Of a stretch of DNA of 64,000 bases, positions 37,065-46,689 are shown piece after piece. Origin of the DNA: Crocinitomicaceae bacterium (GTDB taxonomy: Bacteria; Bacteroidota; Bacteroidia; Flavobacteriales_D; Crocinitomicaceae); assembly GCA_023262855.1 (NCBI GenBank), contig JALQYQ010000038.1, forward strand, positions 21,709 through 85,708, in the 5' to 3' direction. The notes beneath the pieces were generated by a model, which saw only the letters and a list, made by a program, of their open reading frames with translations, searched no databases and had not been told where the DNA came from. Numbering within the stretch: the stretch's first letter is position 1; every line of letters starts with the position of its first letter. A program made the translations under genes and the position numbers.

Positions 37065-39299
37065 TTACTTCAATTCCTTCGAAAAGGTATATTTTAGTGA
37101 TAGATAAACATTTCGTCCAGGCTGCGACACTTGTATATTTTTCAATCGTGACAAATGATCTATATAAGTTGCATTCAAAAGATTTTTCACTCCAAAACCT
37201 ATGTTTACAGGCATTTTTTTACCCAATTTCATTGTAGTACCAATATTTATTAATTGATAAGCAGGTGATGAAGTTTCAAAGGAAGCCACTCGGTTTTGCT
37301 CAAACAAATAAGCATGTTGCACTACAATTTCAGTTAATTTAAACCAAGAATTCATTTTAAAATCTATTCGCATCGTACTGCTGATTCTATTCTGTGGCAT
37401 TAATGCAAGTTTTTCATTTTTAGACTCTGATTGAATAAACGAATAGTTGGATTCTAAATGCAACCAATGCGCGAAATGCGGATGAAAGTGAATCGCTAAG
37501 TCACCACCATATAACCAAACTTGACTCATTTGTTTGTATTGAAATACGGGTAAATTATCAATGGTCGAATCAATTGGAGTCAGTAGAATATAGTCGCGAA
37601 TATAATTTCCGAAAGGATTCACGATAAATTCAAGATGATCTTTATGAATTTCATACGTTAAATCCAACTGTGATGCCTTTTCAGCTTTTAAGTTGATATC
37701 TCCAATTTCATAACGTAAAGCTCCATCATGTGCTCCATTTGCCATTAATTCAGATAAATGTGGCGCTCTGAATCCGGTGGAAACATTCATACGTGCAGTT
37801 GATTCCTTTCCAGAACGAACTGTTCCAATAGAAAAGTTTAAACTAGGAAATTGTTTCTTCACACCTTCAAAACCATTGAAATTTTCACGTGATTTTATTG
37901 TTCTTACATCTCCCCTAATTCCAGCTTGCGTGTTCCATTTTGAATATTTAAAATACAACAATCCATAAATTCCATTATCAAATGTTACAGAAGATGGAAT
38001 CAACTTCTCTTCGGCTGTTGGATCATTGGAGTTATCTTGGATCATGCCTTGAAAACCATAAACAAAATTAAATTGACCATTGAACTTTGTTACAGATTTT
38101 AAATGGTACAAGGTATTTGACAACAACATATTCAAGGCAGCGGTATCTTTGCTATCTTCGAATTCCTGTAAGCGATTAACGGTTTCACCAAGCATTAAGC
38201 TTATTGTTTGTTTCGCTAAATACCATGAATTTTGAATGCTTAAAAAGTGATTGTGAAATAGTTGCGAAGGCAAAAGCAACTTTCTTTCTTGTTCCGTTGT
38301 TTGATACGATTCAGGAGTTGGAATTGAATCTTCAGTTTCTCCCGGAATACCAACAACACTTGACGAATAGTTGTAGCGAACTGATAATCCCCAATTTTTA
38401 TAATTTGTTCCAAAAGCAGCTTTAAATCCATTTTCGTTAAAACGAGAATTTATTAAAAATGCGCCATTCGGTAGTTTAAAATCGGCATGATTCGAATAGC
38501 TTCCAGCTAAATTGAGTCGTATGTTTCTTTTGGAAACTTTATAACACAGTTGATTATTTGTACCCAAAGTATTCGATTCAAACTGAGATTTAACACCAAG
38601 TTGCATTTCATTTTGTCGTGCAAAAGGTTCATCCTCATAATAAATCACTCCACCCAGTGCATCAGCACCATACAACAAAGAACTTGGACCTTTAATTACT
38701 TCAACGGAACCTATTCCAAGTTCTGTTATTCCCATCCCATGATCTCCACCCCATTGTTGGTTTTCAATGCGTAAACCATTTAATAAACTAACAACTCGAA
38801 TTCCTTGCATACCGCGAATCACTGGTTTTGAAATTCCATTTCCTGTAGAAGAATTATAAACGCCAGGAATTGTTGCCAGCGCTTCTCCTAAATTGGTTGA
38901 TGGAATAGCATTTAGCTCATTGATTTTCCGTGTTTCGATGTGAATGGCATTGAATTTCTGAAGCATTCCTTTAGATCCTGAAACCGTTACTTCATCAAGG
39001 GAAACATGTTTTTCATTCAGTTTAATTTGCTGAATGGTAGAATTAGCTTCCAAAAATAGAACCTCTGTTTCATAACCTACAGCAGAAAATTGGACATTGA
39101 TCCGGCTCGGTAAATTATTTACGAAATTGAAACGCCCCAGAGAATCTGAAATCAATTGAGCGTTTACGTCCAAAACAAGAATAGTTACCCCTTGAATTGG
39201 TTGATTGGTTGAATTACTAGTGATTACTCCAGTAAAGGATTGGGCATATATGCCATTTATACATAGAATTGCTCCTATGATTAAAACTAAACGATTCAT
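37065..39299 (-). CDS. TonB-dependent receptor
   Basis: Carboxypeptidase-like domain SFTGVITSNSTNQPIQGVTILVLD; plug GNGISKPVIRGMQGIRVVSLLNGLRIENQQWGGDHGMG; VIKGPSSLLYGADALGGVIYY. Confidence 0.9.
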   Translation of the reverse strand: MNRLVLIIGAILCINGIYAQSFTGVITSNSTNQPIQGVTILVLDVNAQLISDSLGRFNFVNNLPSRINVQFSAVGYETEVLFLEANSTIQQIKLNEKHVSLDEVTVSGSKGMLQKFNAIHIETRKINELNAIPSTNLGEALATIPGVYNSSTGNGISKPVIRGMQGIRVVSLLNGLRIENQQWGGDHGMGITELGIGSVEVIKGPSSLLYGADALGGVIYYEDEPFARQNEMQLGVKSQFESNTLGTNNQLCYKVSKRNIRLNLAGSYSNHADFKLPNGAFLINSRFNENGFKAAFGTNYKNWGLSVRYNYSSSVVGIPGETEDSIPTPESYQTTEQERKLLLPSQLFHNHFLSIQNSWYLAKQTISLMLGETVNRLQEFEDSKDTAALNMLLSNTLYHLKSVTKFNGQFNFVYGFQGMIQDNSNDPTAEEKLIPSSVTFDNGIYGLLYFKYSKWNTQAGIRGDVRTIKSRENFNGFEGVKKQFPSLNFSIGTVRSGKESTARMNVSTGFRAPHLSELMANGAHDGALRYEIGDINLKAEKASQLDLTYEIHKDHLEFIVNPFGNYIRDYILLTPIDSTIDNLPVFQYKQMSQVWLYGGDLAIHFHPHFAHWLHLESNYSFIQSESKNEKLALMPQNRISSTMRIDFKMNSWFKLTEIVVQHAYLFEQNRVASFETSSPAYQLINIGTTMKLGKKMPVNIGFGVKNLLNATYIDHLSRLKNIQVSQPGRNVYLSLKYTFSKELK

Positions 39300-39359
39300 T
39301 TTATGTTTATTAGGTAATAAAAACTGATCGAACAAAGCATGTCGACACAACGATTAAGC

Positions 39360-39375
39360 TCATGATTAATCATGA
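39360..39375. promoter_or_regulatory. 16-bp perfect palindrome upstream of TonB receptor
   Basis: tcatgattaatcatga. Confidence 0.5.
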
Positions 39376-39391
39376 ACGAAAATTGAATTCA

Positions 39392-39688
39392 TTAACTAAT
39401 TGGGGGACCCCGATGGGAAAATTGCTCAAATTTCTTTTTGAAATAAAGCGATGCAATCGTTAAATCGAATTTGGCAAAATACGATTTGTTAAAACGATAG
39501 GAGAATTGTTGAGGTTGATCAATAATTCCTAAACTGAAATCGCAGGCAAAACAATCTTTTTCTTTTACAACTGTTTCTTTTTTGTTTGAAGTCTGATGAT
39601 GATCACAATCATGCCACAGATTTCTCGGAGTTAACACAACGAAAAAACTAAGAAGCAGGCAATATGTAATTACTTTTTTGAACTTCAC
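39392..39688 (-). CDS. Small secreted/membrane-anchored His/Cys protein
   Basis: MKFKKVITYCLLLSFFVVLTPRNLWHDCDHHQTSNKKETVVKEKDCFACDFSLG...FSHRGPPIS. Confidence 0.75.
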   Translation of the reverse strand: MKFKKVITYCLLLSFFVVLTPRNLWHDCDHHQTSNKKETVVKEKDCFACDFSLGIIDQPQQFSYRFNKSYFAKFDLTIASLYFKKKFEQFSHRGPPIS

Positions 39689-39762
39689 GAATCAAAATTA
39701 CATAAAAAAAGTGGAGACTCTTCCGAATCTCCACTTTTAAAAATTATAATCGAATCGATTAA

Positions 39763-40074
39763 TTATTTTTTCATCAAAGCTTCCATTTCTTTGAAAGAAT
39801 CACATTCTTTCAATTCTTTTTCCATCGCTTTTTTCTCAGCATCAGATTTACCTTCATCTAATTTTTGACATTTTTCCATGTCAGCTTTGTATTTAGTTTC
39901 GATTTCTGACATTTTAGCAGCCATTTCTTCTGGTTTTGTTCCAGCATCTTGCAAAGTTTTCATTTCTTTAGACATTTCTAAGAATGTATCTGCGCAGTCA
40001 CATACTTCACTTTTACCACAAGAAGCCAATACTAAAGCAGCAATTGCAGTAGTAGTTAAGATCATTTTTTTCAT
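39763..40074 (-). CDS. Small Cys-containing lipoprotein
   Basis: Lipobox AALVLASC; CDCADTFLEMSKEM...KADMEKCQKL. Confidence 0.8.
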   Translation of the reverse strand: MKKMILTTTAIAALVLASCGKSEVCDCADTFLEMSKEMKTLQDAGTKPEEMAAKMSEIETKYKADMEKCQKLDEGKSDAEKKAMEKELKECDSFKEMEALMKK

Positions 40075-40185
40075 AAGATTGTTTTAAATTCGGTTAAAGC
40101 TAAAAAAAAATCCTCTAAATCAAAAGTTGAATTCGATTTTTTAGTCGATAAAATGATGAACGGTTTAATAAATGCGTTAAATCAA

Positions 40186-40626
40186 CTAGTTTTTAATTCC
40201 TGCATCGCGCAAACACTTACGCACTTTTTTTTCGTGAGCAGCACGTTGTTCAGGTGTTCTATTCGCATCTTGAATTCTAAACGCTTGACATTTTTCATCT
40301 ATTTCGTCAAAGCGTTTCGCTAAACGATCAAATTCTGCATCGGGTAAATTTGGTTTTGAAAATGCCTTATTAATTGAATCACCTTTAATGACACAATCAC
40401 AAAAATCCCATTGCTCTCCGTATTTCTCTTCTATTTTAGCGATTGATTCTTGAAGTTCAGTTGTATCAACTTGTGCAGGTCCAGTTTTAGCTTTGATCAA
40501 TGCATCCTCCATTGATACTTCTTTGACGTTTAAATTTACGCCACAAGTTTCACAGTCTGTACACGATGATTTTTGTGTGCAGGATGCAAGAACGACAATA
40601 AATAATACTGCAAATAACGTTTTCAT
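40186..40626 (-). CDS. Small Cys-rich lipoprotein
   Basis: Lipobox FIVVLASC; TQKSSCTDCETCGVN, FCDCVIKGDSIN...DEKCQAF. Confidence 0.8.
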   Translation of the reverse strand: MKTLFAVLFIVVLASCTQKSSCTDCETCGVNLNVKEVSMEDALIKAKTGPAQVDTTELQESIAKIEEKYGEQWDFCDCVIKGDSINKAFSKPNLPDAEFDRLAKRFDEIDEKCQAFRIQDANRTPEQRAAHEKKVRKCLRDAGIKN

Positions 40627-40711
40627 ATATTGCTGGTTTCTTTAGTAATAGCCATTTTGGTTGAGTAAATATACAAAAAAATATGTTCTTCCAAAATAAG
40701 AAGTTGATGAC

Positions 40712-40740
40712 AAAAAAAACGTCCCACAAGTGCGGGACGC
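40712..40740 (-). terminator. Terminator after yajC
   Basis: Minus strand GCGTCCCGCACTTGTGGGACGTTTTTTTT. Confidence 0.75.
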
Positions 40741-40761
40741 CTATAAAATCACTCTAACAAA

Positions 40762-41037
40762 TTATTTTGCCATCAATTGATCTTCAGATGAAGATGCAAT
40801 TGCACTTTTTTCAATTCTAATTTTTGTTCCTTCTGAACTGATTAAAACCGTAGAATCTGCCATTTCTAAAATTTTACCATGGATTCCACCAATCGTAACA
40901 ACTTTATCACCTGGTTTCATTGCCTCACGGAATTTTTTTAATTCTTTTTGTTTTTTCATTTGTGGACGAATCATGAAAAAGTAGAAAACTACCAACATCA
41001 TGACAATCATCATTAACGAACTTGCGCCTCCTTGCAT
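40762..41037 (-). CDS. yajC: Preprotein translocase subunit YajC
   Basis: MMIVMMLVVFYFFMIRPQMKKQKELKKFREAMKPGDKVVTIGGIHGKI. Confidence 0.93.
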   Translation of the reverse strand: MQGGASSLMMIVMMLVVFYFFMIRPQMKKQKELKKFREAMKPGDKVVTIGGIHGKILEMADSTVLISSEGTKIRIEKSAIASSSEDQLMAK

Positions 41038-41063
41038 ATTCTTTTATTTAATTGTTTGTGTTA

Positions 41064-41456
41064 TTATTTAATATTTGCTTTAATCACCAATTGTGTCACT
41101 GACGGTTCTGTGTTAGCCACCACATTCAATGATTTAGATAATGGAGATCCTGCTTGAGCATTTTTTGTCGCTACGTCAGCTTTGATAATTGCTTCTTCTC
41201 CTGGTTTGATTGGCTTCTCAGGCTTTTCAGCAACAGTACAAGAACATCCTGGTTTTACTTCCGCAATAATTAAGGGATAATTTCCAGTGTTTTTAACAAC
41301 AAATTGAGCTTTAATCACTTCACCTTTAACGACAGTTCCGCCATCAAATACAGGTTCAACTTGCATCGATGTTTTGTTTCCAACTTCGACTTGATCCGTG
41401 TTGTTACACGCCATCATCAAGAACAAAACTGGTAGAAAGAAAACTATTTTTTTCAT
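41064..41456 (-). CDS. DUF1573 domain lipoprotein
   Basis: FDGGTVVKGEVIKAQFVVKNTGNYPLIIAEVKPGCSCTVAEKPEKPIKPGEEAIIKADVAT. Confidence 0.88.
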   Translation of the reverse strand: MKKIVFFLPVLFLMMACNNTDQVEVGNKTSMQVEPVFDGGTVVKGEVIKAQFVVKNTGNYPLIIAEVKPGCSCTVAEKPEKPIKPGEEAIIKADVATKNAQAGSPLSKSLNVVANTEPSVTQLVIKANIK

Positions 41457-41468
41457 CGTATTTGTTTT

Positions 41469-42416
41469 TTAATTCATTAAACCACGACCAATTTTCACAA
41501 TCTTTTTTTCAGCTTGTAAACGATCAATCGCTTTATCTAAAATTCCATTTATAAATCCGTTACTTTTAGGAGTACTATAAAATTTAGAAATCTCAATGTA
41601 CTCGTTCAGTGTAACTTTTGTTGGGATATTGCTAAAAACCTGCAATTCTGTAATCGCCATTTTCATTAGAATAACATCCATCTTTGCGATGCGATCTAAT
41701 TCCCAGTTTTTTGTCAAATCATCGATTAAAACTTCATTTTCTTTATCCATTGAGATGGTTTTTCTCAATAAATCACGAATAAAGTCTTGCTCATCATCAT
41801 CCACTTTGTACAATGGAAGTAATTCAAGTACTTCTCCTTCATTCGCCGTTTTCAATGTTTTCAATACCATTGAACAAGCTAAATCGATATCATCAATCCA
41901 ATGAATGCTTTTCTCTTCAAAGAAATTGTACAACAATTCTGAATTCGCAATTTCAACTTTGAACAATTCTAAAGCAAAGGCTTTATCATCTTCGAACGTT
42001 CGCGCTTCGATGTTCATGTATTCAAAATAGATTTCGCTATCTTTTATTGTCAAGAACATTTTTCGGAACATTTCGTGATGCTCATCTCCTATCCAATTCA
42101 CTTTACGTTCTTCAGACAAGCGACGCAATTCTTTATTTTCCTCCAACATTAAAATAATCTTGTTATCGATAAACTTTGTGTTTGGATTCAAATCCTCTTC
42201 TGTTGGACGAATTTTCTTGGTATTTTCCTCGATTCTATTTTCAGCAATTACTTTAATCTCTGAAAATGTCAACAACAAGTATAAATACAAATCTTGAATA
42301 CGTTCAACTGCTTGCATCAACTCATTTTCAGTGCGACGAAAGTTATCTTCATTCGATTGAAAATAAGCATACAATGCTTGTAAAACTTTTATTCTTAGGT
42401 GTCTTCTATTCAGCAT
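41469..42416 (-). CDS. nusB: Transcription antitermination factor NusB (extended Bacteroidetes form)
   Basis: MLNRRHLRIKVLQALYAYFQS; WELDRIAKMDVILMKMAITELQVFSNIPTKVTLNEYIEISKFYSTPKSNGFINGILDK. Confidence 0.92.
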   Translation of the reverse strand: MLNRRHLRIKVLQALYAYFQSNEDNFRRTENELMQAVERIQDLYLYLLLTFSEIKVIAENRIEENTKKIRPTEEDLNPNTKFIDNKIILMLEENKELRRLSEERKVNWIGDEHHEMFRKMFLTIKDSEIYFEYMNIEARTFEDDKAFALELFKVEIANSELLYNFFEEKSIHWIDDIDLACSMVLKTLKTANEGEVLELLPLYKVDDDEQDFIRDLLRKTISMDKENEVLIDDLTKNWELDRIAKMDVILMKMAITELQVFSNIPTKVTLNEYIEISKFYSTPKSNGFINGILDKAIDRLQAEKKIVKIGRGLMN

Positions 42417-42417
42417 T

Positions 42418-43515
42418 TTATAATGGCAATTTCACTTTTCCTATCGCTTCAATTCTCTCTTCCGCCATTTTGTTGGCAATTTGGTACGTTGGGATGTTCT
42501 CTGCTTTTGAGCGTTTAACAATGTTTCCAATCGTATTGTAAATTTCTTCCGCTTTACCCATCGCCCATTCAGGAGACAAACCTTTCACTTCCGAATAACA
42601 GTTGATTACACCTCCAGCATTCAATGCGAAATCAGGAGCATAAATGATTCCTTTTTCAACAACCATGCGACCATGAATATCTTCTTGACGCAATTGGTTA
42701 TTTGCTGCACCAGCAATAATCGAACATTTCAAACGAGATAATGTATCTTCATTTACAGTTGCACCTAGAGCACAAGGAGCGTAAATATCCATATCAACAT
42801 CATAAATCTCATCTAAACCAACAACATGCGCTCCATACGTTTGAGCTACACGCTTCAATGATGGTTCGTGAATATCTGTAATGTAAATTTCAGCATTTTC
42901 TTTTGCCAATGCTGCAACTAAATATTCTCCTACGTGTCCAACTCCTTGAACAGCAATTTTCTTTCCTGTTAACGAATCAGAACCAAATTGTTCTTTAGCA
43001 CACGCTTTCATTCCAACGTAAACTCCATGAGCCGTTACTGGAGATGGATCACCACTTTTACCCGGTAAACCAACAACATGATTTGTTTCCATGTTCACGT
43101 AAACCATATCCGCTGTACCAATACCTACATCTTCTGCAGTAATGTATTTTCCCCCAAGACTATTTACGAATTTTCCAAAACGACGCATCAAAGCTTCTGA
43201 CTTCATTGTGCGTGCATCACCAATAATCACCGCTTTTCCACCACCAAGGTTCAAACCTGAAATGGAATTTTTATACGTCATTCCACGTGATAAACGCAAA
43301 ACATCCGTTAAAGCATCAACTTCATTGTTGTATGCCCACATACGAGTTCCCCCTAATGCAGGACCTAAAACCGTATTATGAACAGCAATAATTGCTTTTA
43401 AACCGGTTTCATTATCATTACAAAATAACAATTGTTCGTGATTGTATTTGCTCATTTGAGCAATAACTGGATTTTCTAGGAGGTTTGTTTCCTCAATATT
43501 TTTTACCTCAAACAT
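42418..43515 (-). CDS. Glu/Leu/Phe/Val dehydrogenase
   Basis: AVHNTVLGPALGGTRMWAY; LRLSRGMTYKNSISGLNLGGGKAVIIGD; VQGVGHVGEYLVAAL. Confidence 0.92.
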   Translation of the reverse strand: MFEVKNIEETNLLENPVIAQMSKYNHEQLLFCNDNETGLKAIIAVHNTVLGPALGGTRMWAYNNEVDALTDVLRLSRGMTYKNSISGLNLGGGKAVIIGDARTMKSEALMRRFGKFVNSLGGKYITAEDVGIGTADMVYVNMETNHVVGLPGKSGDPSPVTAHGVYVGMKACAKEQFGSDSLTGKKIAVQGVGHVGEYLVAALAKENAEIYITDIHEPSLKRVAQTYGAHVVGLDEIYDVDMDIYAPCALGATVNEDTLSRLKCSIIAGAANNQLRQEDIHGRMVVEKGIIYAPDFALNAGGVINCYSEVKGLSPEWAMGKAEEIYNTIGNIVKRSKAENIPTYQIANKMAEERIEAIGKVKLPL

Positions 43516-43558
43516 ATATAAACGATATGTGTTATAAACTTAATTCAAGCCGAATGTC

Positions 43559-43566
43559 TATTTTTG
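43559..43566 (+). promoter_or_regulatory. Predicted -7 box (TATTTTTG)
   Basis: Exact TAnnTTTG 43 nt before the ABC transporter ATG; -33 is TTA rather than TTG. Confidence 0.4.
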
Positions 43567-43609
43567 CATCGCTTTGCTATCATGGGCACAAAAATAGGAA
43601 ATTAATCGA

Positions 43610-45361
43610 ATGAAGTCACTGAGCTATCTCAACAAATATTTTATAAAGTATAAATGGCGATTTTTACTCGGCATTCTGTTTATCGTTATCGCCAATTATT
43701 TCGGTGTTCAAATGCCTATTTATGTGAAAGATACAACAGATGAGTTAATAAAAAACACATCGGTTAAAACAACAACAGAAGGTGTTTCGCTGGCGTTAAA
43801 AATTGGAGGAATCTATGTTTTACTCTCCATTGCAAGTGGCGTTTTCTTGTTTTTAACACGACAAACCATCATTATCATGTCGCGTTTAATTGAATTCGAT
43901 TTGAAAAATGAAATCTATGCGCAATACCAGCGATTGGATTATTCCTTCTATAAAAAGAATGCAACTGGAGATTTGATGAATCGAATTTCTGAAGATGTAA
44001 GTCAAGTAAGAATGTACTTAGGTCCCGGAATTATGTACACCATCAACTTAATTGCGCTTTTCTTTCTTGTAATTTATCAAATGGTGAATGTCAATCCACT
44101 GCTCACCTTGTTTGTTCTTATTCCACTACCAATCATGTCGTTTTTGATCTACAAAGTATCTTCGAAAATGAATACTTTGAGTACTGAAGTACAACGTGAG
44201 CAATCGTTACTTTCGACCATTGCACAAGAAACATTTGCCGGTATACGCGTTGTAAAAGCTTACAGTCGTGAGAAAGAAACACATGAAAAATTCAACGCTT
44301 CTTCGCTCGATTACAAAAAGAAAAACATGCGTTTGGTATTGGTGAATTCCCTGTTCATGCCGACAATCGTGTTTTTAATTGGAGTCAGCACCATTCTTGC
44401 AATTTATGTTGGTGGATTGTATTATTTCGAGGCACAAATATCAATTGGGGGAATTTTAGCCTTCATATTATTTGTCAATAAGTTAACATGGCCTTTCGCA
44501 AGTTTGGGCTGGGTAACATCAATTAATCAACGTGCAGCAGCTTCACAAAAACGCATCAATGAATTCCTTCAAATACAACCAGAAATTGTAAATACAAATC
44601 ATGAAGCCTACACACTAAAAGGCGATATTCAGTTCAATAACGTAAGTTATACCTATCCAAATTCTGGCATTGAAGCATTGAAAAATGTGAGCTTTACAAT
44701 TAAAGAAGGAGAAACCTTTGCCATTATTGGTAAAACTGGAAGTGGAAAATCGACTTTAGTTAACATGTTAATGCGCCAATTTGATCCAACTGCAGGTCAA
44801 ACAACCATAAACAATGAAGATTTGAGAACAATTAATCTGGAAGATTACCGCAATCAATCTGGAGTTGTCCCGCAAGAAGTCTTTTTATTCTCAGAGACCA
44901 TTGCCGAGAATATTCGCTTTGGAAAGAATGATGAATTAAATCACGAAGAAATAGTTGAAGCAGCTCGAAAAGCCCATGTACTGAACAACATTGAAGCATT
45001 TCCGGATAAATTTGAGACCATATTGGGCGAACGTGGAGTGAATTTAAGTGGAGGACAAAAACAACGTATTAGTATCGCCAGAGCCTTGATTCGTCACCCC
45101 AAATTATTGGTACTTGATGATTGTTTATCAGCTGTTGATACAGAAACGGAAGAAATCATCCTTTCCAACTTAAAGGCTGATTCGGATAAGCGAACAACTG
45201 TGATTGTGAGTCACCGAATTTCATCAATTCGCAATGCTACGAAGATCATTGTTTTAGATCATGGAACCGTTATCGAGCAAGGTTCACACGAAGAATTAAT
45301 GGCCTTAAACAAGGCGTATAGTGAAATGTATTTCAAACAATTAGCTGAAGACAACACATAA
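43610..45361 (+). CDS. ABC transporter permease/ATP-binding fusion (MsbA/multidrug type)
   Basis: N-terminal TM domain; Walker A IIGKTGSGKSTLVNML; LSGGQKQRISIARALIRHPKLLVLDDCLSAVD. Confidence 0.92.
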   Translation: MKSLSYLNKYFIKYKWRFLLGILFIVIANYFGVQMPIYVKDTTDELIKNTSVKTTTEGVSLALKIGGIYVLLSIASGVFLFLTRQTIIIMSRLIEFDLKNEIYAQYQRLDYSFYKKNATGDLMNRISEDVSQVRMYLGPGIMYTINLIALFFLVIYQMVNVNPLLTLFVLIPLPIMSFLIYKVSSKMNTLSTEVQREQSLLSTIAQETFAGIRVVKAYSREKETHEKFNASSLDYKKKNMRLVLVNSLFMPTIVFLIGVSTILAIYVGGLYYFEAQISIGGILAFILFVNKLTWPFASLGWVTSINQRAAASQKRINEFLQIQPEIVNTNHEAYTLKGDIQFNNVSYTYPNSGIEALKNVSFTIKEGETFAIIGKTGSGKSTLVNMLMRQFDPTAGQTTINNEDLRTINLEDYRNQSGVVPQEVFLFSETIAENIRFGKNDELNHEEIVEAARKAHVLNNIEAFPDKFETILGERGVNLSGGQKQRISIARALIRHPKLLVLDDCLSAVDTETEEIILSNLKADSDKRTTVIVSHRISSIRNATKIIVLDHGTVIEQGSHEELMALNKAYSEMYFKQLAEDNT

Positions 45362-45430
45362 GATATTCACATAATTTGTTGTTTTAAAAAAAAATACCAT
45401 ATTTGTTAGAACCTAAATGTTGTGAGAACT

Positions 45431-45748
45431 ATGGAAAATGATAAAAACAACGAAGTTTATTCGAAAGTTGTTCGTGCGGGGAAAAGGACATATTTCTTCG
45501 ACGTAAAATCTACAAAAGGAAACGACTTATACATTACGCTGACAGAAAGTAAGAAAACGTTCAACGATGATGGACGTGACAACTATCAAAAACACAAAAT
45601 ATTTCTTTACAAGGAAGATTTTGAAAAATTCAGAGAAGGTTTAGAGGATGTTTTAGCAAAAATTGATGAATTGAGAGATTCAGGTGAATTTGTTGAATCA
45701 GATGAAAATATTTCAAACTATTCTGCGGTTTCCTTCGACGACTTATAA
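45431..45748 (+). CDS. PUR-family DNA/RNA-binding protein (DUF3276)
   Basis: VYSKVVRAGKRTYFFDVKSTKGNDLYITLTESKKTF...HKIFLYKEDFEKFREGL. Confidence 0.9.
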   Translation: MENDKNNEVYSKVVRAGKRTYFFDVKSTKGNDLYITLTESKKTFNDDGRDNYQKHKIFLYKEDFEKFREGLEDVLAKIDELRDSGEFVESDENISNYSAVSFDDL

Positions 45749-45876
45749 AATTCAATCGCGTTAGAAAGAAAATCTTAGGCACTATCAACATTGTCTTGGT
45801 TAATAATTTAGGATAATTTAATTCGTTATTCCACATTGATAGTTGTATCTTTATCGCTTAATACACGAAGATAAAA

Positions 45877-46689
45877 ATGGGAAAAATAATTGCAATTGCG
45901 AATCAGAAAGGTGGAGTTGGGAAAACGACAACTGCCATCAATCTTGGAGGATGTTTGGGAGTGCTGGAGTATAAAACGCTTATTGTAGATGCTGACCCAC
46001 AGGCGAATGCCACATCTGGTGTTGGATTAGATCCAAAAAACACAAAAAATATTTACGATTGTTTAATCAATGAAGTGCATCCTTCAGAATTGATTATTCA
46101 TACGGAGAATCCAAATTTGGACATTTTACCTTCGCACATTGATTTGGTGGGAGCTGAATTGGAAATGATCAATCTTCCGAATCGTGAGCAAATGCTGAAA
46201 TTGGCCTTGGAAAAAATTCGCGATCAGTACGATTTCATCATCATTGACTGTTCACCTTCTCTCGGTTTAATTACTGTGAATGCATTGACTGCAGCTGATT
46301 CTGTAATGGTTCCTGTACAATGTGAATATTTTGCTTTGGAAGGATTAGGGAAGTTATTGAACACGATTAAAATTGTTCAAGGACGTTTGAATCAAGACTT
46401 GGAAATCGAAGGAATTCTTTTGACGATGTATGACACACGTCTACGACTTGCGAATCAAGTGGTTGATGAAGTAAAAACACATTTCCAAGAGTTAGTGTTT
46501 GACACGGTTATTCACCGCAATACAAAATTGGGTGAAGCACCAAGTTTTGGTGAAACGATTGTAATGCATGATGCTGCGAGTAAAGGTTCGATAAATTATC
46601 TTAATTTTGCGCGCGAAATTTTGCAAAGAAACAATCTAACAAAAATCGGAAACGAGGATAAAATAATTGAATTCAACGATGAGCTCTAA
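45877..46689 (+). CDS. parA: Chromosome-partitioning ATPase ParA
   Basis: IAIANQKGGVGKTTTAINLGGCL; DADPQANATSGVG; DCSPSLGLITVNAL. Confidence 0.96.
   Translation: MGKIIAIANQKGGVGKTTTAINLGGCLGVLEYKTLIVDADPQANATSGVGLDPKNTKNIYDCLINEVHPSELIIHTENPNLDILPSHIDLVGAELEMINLPNREQMLKLALEKIRDQYDFIIIDCSPSLGLITVNALTAADSVMVPVQCEYFALEGLGKLLNTIKIVQGRLNQDLEIEGILLTMYDTRLRLANQVVDEVKTHFQELVFDTVIHRNTKLGEAPSFGETIVMHDAASKGSINYLNFAREILQRNNLTKIGNEDKIIEFNDEL

Noticed and set aside
37874-37889. parS-like site (attttcacgtgatttt)
   Set aside because: Only the 10-bp TTTCACGTGA core matches the 16-bp consensus; it lies inside a TonB receptor gene. Other CACGTG hits (e.g. ~28038, ~33363, ~43284) are weaker. A genome-wide parS scan would be needed.
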